Assembly (NCBI GenBank): GCA_021234155.1
Contig: JAJEKV010000073.1
Location: 4,622,001-4,686,000 of the forward strand
Direction of reading: 5' to 3'
DNA: 64,000 bases
Source: Isoetes taiwanensis
Lineage: Eukaryota; Streptophyta; Lycopodiopsida; Isoetales; Isoetaceae
A model generated the notes under the pieces. That model worked only from the letters and a program-made list of their open reading frames with translations. It searched no databases and was not told the origin of the DNA. This document shows positions 1 to 12,701 of the stretch, in pieces (positions within the stretch are counted from its first letter, which is position 1; each line of letters opens with the position of its first letter). The position numbers and the translations under genes are program-made.

Positions 1-589
1 AAGTCTCAGCTTCAAGCTTTGGCCTGATACCGTGACTACTAACATCTCCGTCTCCAACATCAAACTCAAGCTAAAAAATGTGAACTCCATCCACCACAAA
101 GCCCTCTTCTTTTCTAGCACGAACCCTAACCAAGGAGGCGGTTTGCATTCAACCCAGCCGACCATCATCAAACCGAGAAAGGAAAAAACAGATGGAAGCT
201 CCATAATGTTGCTCTTGCAAGTACCGTTTGCTAAGAAAGAAATAGAAAGTTAGAATAATAAAGCGTTCGAGGAAGGGTGAAGTGCCGAAAAACCAAGGCA
301 TCGCCGGATTGCTGGATTGCTGTGCTCTGCTTTGGCGAACTCTGGCCACAGGCACCGCCCACACCCAAGCACCCACGGGCACCGCCCACGCGCAAGCAAG
401 AGAGAGAAAGTTGATGCCGGAAAACGAAGAGAAGAAAAAAAAAATAGTTGGAAGAAGAAGTTTTGCCGGAAAAAGCGTTACATGGCCGGAAAAAGCGTAA
501 CATCCGGCGGCCGGAAAGAGGAAACCGGCGTGAGAGAGAAAGGGCAAAAACTTTTTAAGTAGATGCTGGCCCATCAAGTGGCCAGGTCT

Positions 590-730
590 GTTACACCTTG
601 TGGACAAATTAAACATAGTTCTTGGAAATGTCGTTGTGAACATGTATGGAAAGTGTAAAAGGATGCACGAAATAGAATGTTTCACATGCTACCCAAGACA
701 ATTGTCTAAAGTTGAAGACACCCGAAAAAA
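590..730 (+). pseudogene. pentatricopeptide-repeat (PPR) relic
   Basis: A short stretch reads VLGNVVVNMYGKC and then, one frame over, ARNRMFHMLPKTIV. This matches the usual plant PPR pattern of a helix ending in 'NMYGKCG..' followed by 'A+.+F+.M...' in the next helix. The two parts are in different frames, and stops follow at once, so this is a fragment of about one repeat. PPR proteins bind organelle RNA, but nothing here could be functional. Similarity was judged by eye from the family consensus. A chance match cannot be excluded because the segment is short. Confidence 0.4.
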
Positions 731-3700
731 TGATGGGAATATACAAGCTTCTTGCCATTATACAGTAAGACTAAGATTGGGATATTCCAACTGGTGAATA
801 TGTTTTTGAAGTCATTACGTTGGTTCCTATAAGTAAAACATATAGTTATGGGGTATAGTAGACAAAGTATATATGCATTATATGGTTTCGTTTGTCTCTC
901 ATGCTTTCCATTACCTTTTCATCCTATGCTTCGTTAGCCCCTTTACTATAGATTCATTATTAGAATTATGTATCACTTGGGAGCTTGTCATTGCCACATT
1001 TCTGCTCGAAATATGCTATATCCTTTTCTACCATTATCGTAGTACTTTCTTTTCCCTGATGTCGACCAACTCCAAGCAAACAGGATGAAATGTAACCAAA
1101 AGAATTCAAGGACAAGCTGTACCTGGTTCCAGGCCCGATGAAGCCGCCTCCTGCCCCACCCAAAAAACCAAGAATAGCAAGCTATAAGACACTTAGTGTC
1201 CCCAAAAATTGCTTCAGGGCTCCTCCTAGGTTCATCTTTACCAAGATCGGCCATGTTGCCATCTCGCAATAGAACTATACAAAAAGACATCCTCGAAAAT
1301 CATCCCACATGCATATACCATATGTTTTTGGGCAAAATATTGCCCAGAATAGCAACTTTAACCAACTATACTGCCAAGACCATTGAAAATTTGGGGTCAC
1401 TCTACAATTTTTCCAGATTACGTAGGTTGTGGATATAATTCGCCTATATGTAGATGGTGTTAGAGAATATAATCTACATGGGAAACACTTAACTACAAGT
1501 ACTATGCACTGATAATAAATGTATGTCTTTAACACACTGGCAGAAAGAATTATACTATGGAGAGATCAATAATTGCGTTGGAAAACATATTGCATATCAG
1601 CTGGATATATGATAGATATTAGGATCAAAATGCAGGACACAGTGTAATGTGCAATCTTGAGGAGAAGATTGCATAGGAACAATTAGTGGAAGATATGAGA
1701 GTGTTGCTTATACCATTGTCAAATGTCATTTATCCCTTTGGTCAAATAAAGAGGATGTGGGAAATCTTTATTTTCTTCTTCTCCGCGATGTGCTTTTTAT
1801 CATCAACTAAACTTAGGTGTTTGATTTATGTCACATTCAAGAAAAACTAGTTTTTGAATTGGCAAAGAAGGGATAATAAATTTATAACCAACTACTATTT
1901 GGGTAAGCAAAGTTTCATAATCCTTTCCAGGAATTGCTATCTTTCTTATCAGAGGAGAATACGAAGTATTAAGCATGAACAGATAGGTAGGTTCAAGCCA
2001 TGAAAGACTGGAGAAAGGATTGGGAGAACATGCACCTAAATTTAGGAAACTAAAGAATGGTTCTAGGCAAATTATGTGTATGGATAGATATATGCATCAG
2101 TGCTTGGCAAAATAACAACATATAAATTTCAAGTAAACTTAACCTGTTTGAGCACTCTTCTGATTCCATTTATTACTTTTATTGTTTGTCATATCTATGA
2201 GGTTCATCATAAAAAGACCTGGAAATGCTCTTCTTACATAGAAAACTACTCAGAGCTTGTTTGATATCTTGTCACAAAAGCATATGGGTTGCTTTATCTT
2301 GTAAATCCCTGGATGTTCTTATGTACGATTTATGGCACATTATGAAGATGATTTGTGGCAAGATTTTAATCATTGTAGTGAGTGAGTTATGCATGCTTGA
2401 AACTATACGAACATGCTGAGCAAAACAGAGGGAAGCTGAATTAGAGATCATATCCTACATCTCTTTCAATATCCAAGATCGCATGCATGTACATCCTCCA
2501 TGCTCATTATTTTTATTTGTGATCTAATCTCTATTGCTATTGTTGCTATTTTTATAATTCACTAGGAATTTGAGACAATTAAAAGACCAAACTATAATTT
2601 CCAAAGCATCTTAAGCATAGGTATGGTAAATGCAAAGCCTCGCCGTGCAAACCCATCGGAATTTAGTAAACACATATTATCAGTAAACGAACTATACTCT
2701 AGTCATTTGAAGTGTTACCAACATTGACGGTCTTAAAAAGAAATCCTTACTCTCAAAAGCACAACCACAACCATGGAGTTAAGTTGTTTATTCCCCTTAT
2801 GATCATGTCATGCTTGTCATCGTCACAATGCTTGTGGTCCCAAAGATGCTAATTCATCTAGTCTGGTTTTCATCTCCACTTAAAAGATAACCTTTCTTAG
2901 TGTATATGGTTATAATGAAATGCAAATTTATGCCAAGAATACAAAATCCAGATTATATAGAATGCAATGGTAGAATAATTTACTAACATAAAGACAGATA
3001 AATTGTAACTCTAAATGAAGATAATGTACAGGTCTTCCAACTTCTGTGTTAGAACAAACAACTGCATAATACCTTGTCTTCAAGTATCTAACATATGTAT
3101 CAACAACATCAACCAAGAAAATGATCTGTATCCAAGAAATTATTGATTGACATCTTATGCTCACTACCATTTAACATCATATGCCTCTTTTTTATACCTA
3201 TATAATTCCAACTTCAATGTACAAGCAAGCAATTGCTTAAAAACTTGCCTTCAGGTACCTAATATATGAATAAAGCTGCCCAACACCAACAATACAATTC
3301 TTCAACACACATTACTATGCATATTATAGTACTTCAAAACCCAACAAACATCAAATAGCTTCTATATAAAATCTCCTTCAATCACCTTGAGTACTTGCCG
3401 CCTCGACTTAGACCCGAGGTATTGTCTTTTTTACTACCATGAACAAAATGCTCTTCCACCTATAATGTCTTGACTTAATACAAACACTTCCATGCAAAAG
3501 ACGCTCTTCTTCCTTCTATCCTAATAAGGACTAATTTAATACTCTTTCTTATGTCCACTCTAGCTTCGTAACAAACAAAGAATGTAAAGGGCCAAACGTA
3601 ATAACATTGTTTTTTCTTCATTTAAATAATTCACTCCCTCTGCAAACTCTTCATCCAACCCAACCCATTCCCAAGCCTGCCTTACTGCTAGTTTTCTTTC

Positions 3701-4500
3701 TTTTCTAAGAATCAAACGGCTCTTTCATATGGAATATGATTGTTACAAGAATCAGAACAAATTTTAGTAATCTAAACTTATGTCAACAACCCTATATGCC
3801 TTTTTTCTAAGCAGTGTACATAAGAGAGGACCTACATGTCTTGTCAACGTTAGAGGCGAGATTACAGGTTGTTGGATTTATGACTTTGGTGTCTATAGTA
3901 ATGGTTCTTTTTTCACTTCCCTTATCGAAAAGCAGATGTCACGGTCCTAGTTTGGATGAACATCCATGTTGTAATGTAGCTCTTATGCGTACTCTATGTT
4001 CATTTAAGCTTATAAGATTGATTATGAACATTATATATGGACCCATTAACTAACTCCCCATGCACAACCTTTTGCATATCATGTTCCATTTCAACATGCT
4101 TAGAATTTTAATTTGCAAGGGTATTGCATCATTTCCTCTAACTATAAGCTAGAGATTGTGCAAGTGATTACATTTTAAACTTAAGCTATTGGAATCCAAC
4201 AACACATCTGGACAATAAGTTATGACTCAAGCATTCTTACATCATATTGATACCATTCTTACACCATATCAATGAAATTCCAGATTAGCACTCTTGGTCT
4301 TGGCCATCCACTGGTCCAAACTTAAAACATAGAAATTGCACTGCACCCCTGCATCAATGCTCATATATGGCTATGATTCCTAAAGTTGTCATATCTAGGT
4401 CTTGGAACTGTTGTTGATGCTTTAGAACATAAAAACAACAAAATAAAAATCAAGCAGACACACCCTCAGGCCACCGAAGGGCAACCCTTCGTGCGCAGCA
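731..4500. other. AT-rich intergenic DNA, no gene recognised
   Basis: No conserved protein motif was found on either strand. Open stretches are short and of low complexity. A minus-strand stretch near 1110-1250 reads with Gly-rich hydrophobic residues, but too little of it resembles a family to name. Confidence 0.5.
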
Positions 4501-5639
4501 CCTTGTTCTTTATAGTTGTTTGCAAAAAATCATATAATATTAGTGGTAGGGTTTAGGGTGTATGGTGTGCCTTCTATTTTAAGGGTTTTGGTATGGCGTG
4601 AAGTTTTTGGCAGCTTCCAGTTGCCGATGGATCATGTTGTTGTGGCAGTGGGACCAGTTTTGGAGGTGGCTTGCCATTCCTGGGTGCTTTCTGACTACTT
4701 GAGAGCTCATTGCTTGTAGATATGCACCTATCCTTTGTATTTGCAGCTTCTTGTTGGTGCTTGTTCCATTCCTGCTGGGGTCTCAATTCCGACATGTTGT
4801 TGGAGCTTTGTTGGTTGATTTCCGGCTGCCACAACAACCCGATTTCCTATCGCTTTTTTGTGTATTTGGAGCTTTTGTCCATTTCTTGGAGGAGTTGGTG
4901 GTGGCACATGATGGCTATGTCATTGCCTATGCCTGTACCTGGTTTGTACTTAATCTTAGAGGTGTTGTTCAATTGTATGTTGAATACGGTATTGCTGCAG
5001 ATAGCATACAAGAGAGTAGAGTGCCTCCTAATGCTTTTTGATCAATAAATGTCGAGGAGGAAATTGCTAGGGCTTTGGCCGCTTTTCCTTCAGCTAGTGG
5101 TGGGTGGCTATGCTTCCGTTCTGAAGGGTGTTCATCCTTTGCACATGAATCGGGACTTGTCTTTTCATGAATCTAATTATGGAATTAATGAAGCTGGCAA
5201 ATTGTTAATTATACATGGTTTACGTGGTAGGTTCTCTGCTTTTGTGTCACAACTTTTCCAGGTGTTGGAAAACATTAATTCATGTATAGATTTGTGGCTG
5301 ACCATGATGGATCATAGTAACCGAAGGCCGCGTACTAGCTAGACAATCCTCACCAAGTCTACTTTGAGCAGGATCAAGGTGCTTGATAAGGCACCACCAT
5401 AGATATGAATTATTGTGGAGGAACCTTATGAATGTTTACATGAGTGTTCCTTATCTTTTGTTTAGTTTTTGAGTAGCAGACTCGGTTAACTTGGAACCTG
5501 TTCGCAACCTAGAAGGAAGAGGCTTGCATAAATTTAGAAGCTACAAGAAGGTACAAATATCAACACAAGTCTTCATGGTCGAGATGGACATGGTAGGAGC
5601 AAAAGAACCCGTAAAATGAAGGTGAGTTAAATAATGTAT

Positions 5640-6160
5640 TTGAAATATTAATGCATTTAGATCCTAAGGTTCCTAAGTGATATGATGATGTACTGATCTC
5701 ACATGAGATAGATCAATGGCTTAAGGCAATGAATGATGAAATATCGTCCTTTAAAAGGACTGACACATTTGATCTTGTTGACAGACATGAGGGTAGGAAT
5801 ATAATAGGGAACAAATGGTTGTTTAAAGTCAAAATAGAGCCAGATGGAAGAACACTCAGATACAAGATTAGACTAGTAGCCCAAGGGTTCTCATAAAGGA
5901 AGTGTCAAGACTATGAGGAAGCTTTTTCACCTCTAGTCCTGACCATATCAAATGCTAGTGACTTTGAAGTTCATCACATGGATGTCAATACTGCATTTTT
6001 AAATGCCAAATTAGAAGAAGAAATCTTCATGAGGCAGCTACCAAGATTTGAACAGAGAGTTGACAAGGTATGGAGGTTGAAGAGGGTTGTGTATGGACAG
6101 TCATCAAAGAGTGGTACAAGTGTACGGATGGATATTTAAGGGAGCAAGGATTTATAAAGC
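5640..6160 (+). pseudogene. Ty1/Copia retrotransposon reverse transcriptase remnant
   Basis: The frame starting near 5705 reads EIDQWLKAMNDEISSF, then IIGNKWLFKVK, LRYKIRLVAQGFS, a stop, then DYEEAFSPL and HHMDVNTAFLNAKLEEEIFM. These are the standard landmarks of the Copia Pol reverse transcriptase N-terminal half ('W..AM..E...L', 'KWVFK.K', 'Y+ARLVAKG+', 'DY.ETFSPV', 'QLDVKTAFLNG.L.EE+YM'). The region between 'FSPL' and 'HHMDV' is shorter than in the family, so there is an internal deletion as well as the in-frame stop after QGFS. RNase H and integrase are not seen, nor are LTRs. It is a dead fragment of a copy-and-paste element. Confidence 0.85.
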
Positions 6161-6359
6161 TAAAAAATGACTGGAAGTTGTATCAAAGGGCATAAAATGT
6201 TTAGAACACTGCAAGAGTCTATTGAAAAGAAGGTTGGGATTGAAGTCTGCAGAGATAGAAAAATAAAACCATGACTCTAACTTAGAAAGGACATATTGAA
6301 GGCATGCTAATGAAATTTAAAATGCAAAGTTGCAACATTAGCAAAACCCCAACACCACC

Positions 6360-7195
6360 AAGACACAATGCATCCTAAAGGAACAGGCAAGCAGAAGGCT
6401 TAGGGGGGTAAGCACAGGATAGATCAAAGCTTCAAGGGTTGCAAGTCTTGAAACTAAAATTATAGTATAAGATTAAGGATCTAGATAACCCAATGTATAA
6501 TTGCAGGAGTCAGAAGATTCTCTTGGGAGTCTTTCCTAGCAGTTGGCCAGTGGCCAAGCAGCAGGCATTCCATTTATGCAGAGCTTGGCTTCTGTGGTTG
6601 ATTTGGAAAAGACGGAGAGCGAAGGTCTTTCAGAATGCAGTGCTTAGCCCTTTTCGGTTGGTTCCGATCTTGAGGCATAAGTTATGGCAGGCTTACCAAG
6701 TCTCAAGTTTGTCTGGCGCAGTTAAGCGGGAAATTTGGTCGACATTCCTACAGATTGTGAATCATGATGGGCACTTCATTTCTTAGCATCACACTTATCA
6801 TTGTACTTGATCGCATTCTAGTGGTTTAATATATTCTTATATTCTTCAAAAAAAATAATAATAATAATAATTGCAGGAAGTTCTAAAAGAGGAGAATTGT
6901 TGTCTAGAGGAACAAAAAAGGGCAAGCCGAAATCTGCCACACTAGCAATCCATTCATCATCGAAAAGAACATTGGAAGACTTAATATGACGGTAAATAAT
7001 GAGAGGGCAAGCATATCCATGTAAATATTCAAGACCCTTGGTTGCTTGAACTCCAGTCTTAACCCTTCTAATCCAGTTAAGACAGCCACTGTGCCGCTCT
7101 CCATTTTCATTACAATACCCAAGTAGATTAAGCAAATAAGTGTGATTCAAATGAGATAAAAGATGCAGCCTGTTGTGAAAATCCTTTGAATCCTT
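6360..7195 (-). pseudogene. CRINKLY4-like receptor kinase relic, split by a LINE insertion
   Basis: Reading down the minus strand from about 7190: [90 protein letters not shown]. This follows the ACR4/CR4 kinase domain ('[14 protein letters not shown]', '[30 protein letters not shown]', 'ARVADFGLSL', 'SPLAELPAGTLGYLDPEYY'). After LELPA the frame is broken by a 358-bp LINE. The kinase resumes at about 6500 with TLGYLDP followed by a stop, and then a shortened tail with a possible 'ALLDPVL'-like segment. The segment between NGER and LNW (normally 'LLVYEFM...HG') is deleted. The catalytic loop HRD is YRH. The family perceives peptides at the plasma membrane; this copy cannot be active. No introns are seen in the fragment. 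Confidence 0.8.
6509..6866 (+). mobile_element. 5'-truncated LINE (L1-like) with target-site duplication
   Basis: The segment encodes LLGVFPSSWPVAKQQAFHLCRAWLLWLIWKRRRAKVF. This is the C-terminal reverse-transcriptase zinc-binding (zf-RVT) tail of plant L1 elements, and the same pattern occurs in the large L1 at 53.5 kb (AFHLCKAWLLWL). It ends in an A run followed by (AAT)n at 6848-6866. The 12-bp sequence ATAATTGCAGGA flanks it on both sides (6497-6508 and 6867-6878), as expected for target-primed reverse transcription. It interrupts the CRINKLY4-like relic exactly after the LELPA codons. Confidence 0.85.
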
Positions 7196-7539
7196 GATGT
7201 TATACTACTAACTGGAGCTCAGAGTAGCCCTCTCCGCCGCTTTTACAAATCCTCCAGTAAAGTCGCAGTTAATTAAAGTGGGTCATATCGACCCCCCCCC
7301 AAACTTTTTTTTTTACCCTCTTATTTTAAACCAAAAGGATGTGCGAGTCTTTTTTGGTCTAATAATTAATTGTTGTGCAGACGAGTTTTTCATGTAGGTT
7401 CTGTCCCTCCGTGAATACATTTCTGCACTTTTTTCTCGGATGGCGAGTCTAGGATATTGAAAGCACAATAAAAACCAAGAAAACTGCTTATACATCCACA
7501 ACATAATGATAGTATTTGAACGAATGTTTTACTCATAAA

Positions 7540-8000
7540 TGAGATGGTTACAATGTATATTACAGTGCACAAAGAGACCATGGCGGCCATTCTGTCATAA
7601 CGATAACATCCTCATCACACACATTCCACCTAATAGGAACAACCAAGCGAGCATCTGCCGACCTTTTCCAAGTTTTGGGAGCAACTTGAAGAACGTGGAA
7701 AGCCTCACGAGGAGGCGCCTCCTGAGCCACGCATTGGCTCGTCCAGCTGATTTTCCCAACTTCCTCCCGCATCCTTCTTTAATCGCCAGGTCAAAAATGC
7801 TTGTTCCCAAACCTCCATGGATCTCATGTAATGCTTGGAGGATCCTTTGCGCCTCATGAACCTGGAAAATCTTCTTCCTTTCCTCCTCATCCTTTGAGAT
7901 TCTGTAGTACCTGAGATCACGAGCAACCTTACTCCAAAGCCCTGGAAATAGTGTGGCTTGAGCGGGAGCTGTGTCGGGTTCTCTGCCACCTAAAATAGAG
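7540..8000 (-). pseudogene. decayed retroelement reading frame, possibly integrase zinc-binding region
   Basis: Minus-strand frames give LRYYRISKDEEERKKIFQVH, then RILQALHEIHGGLGTSIFDL, then after a frame change SQCVAQEAPPREAFHVLQ. The order 'H..HGG.LG..........C..CQ' resembles the HHCC integrase zinc-binding region of Gypsy-type Pol ('lHe.hgGHlGv.kT...i....W.....V...V..C..CQ'). The second His and the first Cys are not intact, and the frame changes at least once. The assignment rests on pattern alone and may be wrong. It lies downstream, on the same strand, of the unidentified frame at 8687-9450, so both could belong to one dead element. Confidence 0.35.
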
Positions 8001-8229
8001 GAATTCCATAATTAACAATTAAGGTGCCATTAGCCAAGAATGATGAACAAAAGTGTTGCAAAAATGAAATAGTTGATAGAGTATTCATTTCATGACTTGG
8101 ACAAGCAGTGGCTTTCTCGACTCGTGAGTCGAGAATAGCCCCTAGAACAAAATGTACAAGATTTTTCATTACAAATAACAATACAGATTATACAAAAGAT
8201 ACAGAGCAGTTTTTGGACATTTTTATGAA

Positions 8230-8400
8230 ATTTCTTTTCCAACACTGAAATTATTGATCATCTTCACCATAATATTTCACGTCCATCGCTCCCATGATTT
8301 CACTGCTCTCCTGATCCATCACCTTGAGATTTGGATAGGAACTTGGGCTCAGATGCTTGTGAACGTGAAGCTGATAGCGATGGAAGTGGACCGAAGTCCC
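8230..8400 (-). pseudogene. short coding-like stretch, unidentified
   Basis: On the minus strand a frame reads TSVHFHRYQLHVHKHLSPSS and continues with VMDQESSEIMGAMDVKYYGE before a stop. Its composition looks protein-like, but no family is recognised. It sits between the two decayed frames at 7540-8000 and 8687-9450 on the same strand and may be part of the same element. Confidence 0.25.
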
Positions 8401-8686
8401 TAAATAATAAATGCTATCTGTTACTATGAATTATCGATCGGCTATTCCAAGTCAGAAAGGAAGGGACATAAGACTTGTGGCGGTTGGGGGAAAGATGGGG
8501 GAAGGGGAGGGCGCTTCTTTTTTTTTTTTTTTTTTGGGGAAGGGGAGGTCTCTCGACTCGTGAGTTGAGAAAGCCCCACGAAAACCAAAAACTAGAGACG
8601 GTAAAGCATGGAAATACTCACCTTGTGCGAAGATTATTTATTATTTGTTCTGCTAGCTGTTGGCTTCCTCGTTTTTCGATTTAATA

Positions 8687-9450
8687 TCATTCGCCTGACT
8701 CTTTCCTCTTTCCATCTTTCTTTCTCTTTTCAAAATGATCTTGTAGCGGATCCAAGTATGTCCTGATCGTTTCAACCAGTGCCTTATTCCCAACTATAGA
8801 TATTGGTTTAATTCCAAGTAGCATAGCCCCTTGGGAGAACAGGTCGTTCATGTACCACTCGCACACAATCTGATCTCCCTCTACCAAGCTTGTTGATAAC
8901 CCTCGGCAGTATAGGAATCCTGTGTCTTGGATCTGTAGCACCCTCAGCGCTGGCCTTGTCAAGTGAGGGTACATCCTCCCCCATGCTTCTAGGGTTCCAT
9001 ATTTTCTAGTGATATCATGAATTTACCCATGTAATGGTCTTGTTTGACCACCACTTATCAAAATAGTGTTAGCAAAACTTGGTGACTTTGGTAGGTCAAC
9101 TCTGCACTCATGTTCCAACTCCTATATGAAATACAAGATTTTCTTCTTGAAATTAATATCTGCTGCCCACTGTGAGACGGAAGTTGTCTGATTGTCGGGC
9201 ATGAAGAAGATCAGGAAACTAAAAGTATCTAGATCAGTCATATCGAAGCACGTCTTGTACCACTATTCAAGATCTGTCTTATCATAGAATAGGGTGGGGT
9301 CTTCAATTATTTTTATGGAAAATACATGCCCAGGCGATAGTTCCAGACCACCGAACCCCTTGTGACCCAAGGCTAGAGGGAGGTATTTTTGCCAGATGGA
9401 AAGCCAAGAGTTTAAGTGCCCTTATGTAAACGCAATAGCAAACAACCAGG
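8687..9450 (-). pseudogene. unidentified protein relic, about 250 codons with a few stops
   Basis: A single minus-strand frame runs from about 9450 to the stop at 8687 with only four in-frame stops, three of which could be one-base changes of CAG or CAA. Landmarks in order: NSWLSIWQKYLPLALGHKGF, LELSPGHVFSIKIIEDPTLF, DLDTFSFLIFFMPDNQT, FKKKILYFI, LEHECRVDLPKSPSFANTIL, KYGTLEAWGRMYPHLTR, FLYCRGLSTSLVEGDQIV, and a Lys-rich C-terminus. Residue composition and the sustained frame show it was once coding and intronless, which suggests a transposon gag-like or domesticated protein. I do not recognise the family. It ends 116 bases before a long T run at 8519-8535 (an A run on the coding strand), as a retroposed copy might. 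Confidence 0.5.
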
Positions 9451-9662
9451 GTCTTTTAAATGCATCACATCTCAAAGAGCTAGGTGTGTAGTGACAATTC
9501 AATCTTAGGACCAACAAGTGGAGGTTACATTATAACGAGGCTACCATATGGTTGGTTGTATTTCTAGACAAAAATAATTATACTTTTCCTCTTGCATTCC
9601 TGAAACGCTCGGATTATTATACCGACTAAATTCCTAAGCGAAGTAAGCAAATGTGCTTTTGA

Positions 9663-9989
9663 CTAGTTTTTTCTTTTTTTATTATGCGCCACAATCTCCC
9701 TTTCATGACCGCCCCACCAATGGATAGCTACGGGTGAGAATGACCGAACCACGTCTGTGGAATGCCGAGCAACTGCTTCAAAGCCAAGGTGACAGAATGC
9801 GCCACGTGTGTTATCAAGTGAAAATCTTGCACTGCAATCGCTGGATTGGAAAGAGGGGAAAATTTGCACCGCCCTAGCCAGATTGGGGGGACTAGATGTC
9901 GTCATCGGAGGAGCAAAGTTTTGTTGAGCATATGTTTCGCATCTTGTAGGCCTTTGATGCAGGCATTTTCCTTCTTTCATTTTGGCCAA
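9663..9989 (-). other. 108-codon open frame, unidentified
   Basis: An open minus-strand frame upstream of the relic at 8687-9450. The product has scattered Cys and His residues and ends in a basic AHNKKRKN tail. No family is recognised. It could be an exon of the same dead element, or chance. Confidence 0.2.
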
Positions 9990-10061
9990 TGTTTTACAGA
10001 GGAGGAGGAGTTTCTTATGTCATCTCGATTAAAGCATGGAATGAAGCAACGACAAACCTGA

Positions 10062-12700
10062 AATCTTGAAATAGGTTCAATCTAGTGCAGGATACTGGTT
10101 CAGGGATGCTCAAGAATGCCACCAAAAGCACCCAGATGCCTCAAATTCGATGGGTCCTGCCTTTTTCCATCTGTAAAAACATGCACATTCTTTAGCTTAA
10201 TGAGTTTTCCAGATCCATTTCATCAAGTCTAATGGCATTCCTTAGATGGGCAACTTGTCGACTTCTGTATTATTGGAAAATACTGAGCTGTGTTATCGCC
10301 CTCACTCTCCCTACCATGTTTGATCAAGATATTTGACGTGTCTCTAATAGAGTATAGAAAATAAGCTGCCTTGGAATAGCACTGAAAATGAGAACAATAT
10401 CCTGGTCGCAGACAAGCTTAAAAGAGGAAATGGGTAAGAATGAACATGGTATTTTAGTCAATTTAATCTGGAGCACTGATCTTGTATTTTTTTTCTCTAT
10501 TAAAGTTGCAAATTAGAAGATGCTAAGAGGAAATGTCGGAAGGTAAACCACCTCAAGCTACAAGACAGATCATATAAATCATGTTCTAGACTGTCTTTTC
10601 TTATTGGTTGTCCTCGTGTTTTGGCAGAAAGACACATTGCTGATCTTCGGATGGATTGCTTAAGACGCCCGTTATGCCTTTGAAGCGAATCTGCATGAAA
10701 AATAATATTGTTGAGAAAAACTTTGCCTGACTTGGCATATTCCTAAGAAAATACCCACAGCTGTAAGGGAGATCATCCCTAATTTAGGGGTGCTCACCCA
10801 TTTTTTCTAGAATTCCAATGAACCGCAACAATAAGTTTTAATCCTAGCTTAATCTTGCAATCTCTTTAGGGTTATTTATATCACGGGAAACTATGCAATA
10901 TGGCATCCTTACTTTTGGGTGCTCACTTAGGACAATCGGCCTAGCAACTGCCATCGATCCCACAATATTGTTTTTGAGGTGGTACTCAAATGTTTGAAGC
11001 TACCGTCAAAATTTTGAGACTTGCCCTTTATTGGCATTTAATTGCATTTTGTCCCTTAAGATCTTGCTAAATGTTGTAAGATTTGGATCTAAGATCTGGA
11101 TGATTGATACACACAATAATTTGACTGCTCTTTGTCTTCCAATGTTATTTTCCTTTAGAACTAAGGTGATGCCATATCATCAATAAGCTAATATCTAGTT
11201 CCCCTAATACACATCCATTGAAATATTGGAAAAAACAAGTTGGGCCACACATAGTAGAGATGCATGGTGCCTTGGTTTGTGGGGCAAACATATGAAGAGC
11301 TTAGTTTTTACATGTTGGATGCAAAGTCTGCTCTAGTATGATGTAAGAGAAGAAGCGGAGAAGGATAATTTTTTAACATTCACGATGGCCTAGTCGGCTT
11401 ATAGGAAATACGCAAACACGAGCATCGCTCTATGGGTCCCCCATTCATATCGTTGGTATCATCATAGATGTTGCACACATTTCCCTATGTGATTCACTTT
11501 CTCATACAGGGAGCTGAGAAAGAGAAATGTTTGCGCCGCAATAAATTTCTTGTATATGTTAGATAACCATCTTAATTTTTGTTGTATAGAACAAGTATTC
11601 CTGAGGATATTCCTTCCAAAAAGTTTACTTGTGACTGCAAATTTTCATATTAAAGGTAGTTGACAAGTCCAGACTTGCACAAGAAAAAGGAAGCTCACTC
11701 TATAATCAAGTCATAAATAAATTAACACTAGAGCTGTCCACTGGACCATCTGTGGTCCATGAACCAGAATTGGTCCATCGTATCTCTGCCACTTAAACTT
11801 ATATATCTAGAGAGTAACTTCTCCATTTTGCAATCTACCACCACCTTTTGAATCTTCACTTGATTCTTTTTGATCTAGAAGAATTTCATGACCAATGCAT
11901 TCACCCATATCTTGTGGTAATTGTTCAAACCTCATACAATTTAGCAGTTTTTGTACTAGTCCAGAATTGCATTCTTCATATTTTCTAGCACAAAGGGGTT
12001 CAAACCTTGCTAAAATCAGAAGCAAATGATTTTTTATGATAAAACATATTGATTTGTATGTTACCAAGTTTTTCATTATTATATGACATTAGATGAAGTC
12101 GCCATACCCAATTTTGCTCAAAAGAGCTGTTTGAGGGTATGAATTATTTCTCTCTTACTATTATAAGTTTTGGCCTAATTCTTGTGGTCATAAGTTGTTG
12201 ACTCTAAGAGCTATAGTTCGATGTTTTTTTGACGCATTCATAAGTTATAATGATTTCAATGTTGACTAACGAATCTCTTATATAGAATTCAAGACAAAAA
12301 TAAATAAAAAATGATTTAATAAAACTCATATATCATCTTTAAAAGGGTAATAAAAGATGCACGCTGTGCACTATAGTTATATCTATATAGATTACAATTT
12401 TATCAACCAATATGTAGTAGTTAATCATGCATTCTCTAAATTTGGTTGTGTTTGTTACTACACGATATTGGAGTTTAAGTATGCTAATTGTACATGTAGT
12501 TCATCTTTTAGGAAATGCTATATTTTTTATGAATGCAAGGCTTCATTGACAACATAGATCTCAAATTTGACGTGAAAGTGACATAGTTATTACAAGATTT
12601 AAATATAAATATCCATGGACCATTAATGGTCAATACTTAGACTTGTCAAAATTTGAATCATTTAATCAAGATAACACTCTTTTTCAACTCACATATAATA
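10062..12700. other. AT-rich intergenic DNA, no gene recognised
   Basis: No conserved motif was found on either strand. The longest open frame (minus, near 11807-12076) shows no family resemblance. Confidence 0.5.
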
Positions 12701-12701
12701 A

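Noticed and set aside
149-685. 178-codon minus-strand open frame
   Set aside because: Low-complexity, Phe-rich and Pro/Val-repetitive; it arises from short GCACCGCCCAC and GCCGGAAAAAGCG repeats and overlaps the PPR relic on the other strand.
966-1290. Minus-strand Gly-rich stretch resembling a membrane transporter (TauE/SafE-like GFLGGAGGGFIGPG)
   Set aside because: Only about 15 residues fit, the frame breaks at once, and the motif is low complexity.
4516-5342. Several overlapping plus-strand frames of 67-112 codons
   Set aside because: T-rich sequence gives hydrophobic frames in all three phases; no conserved motif.
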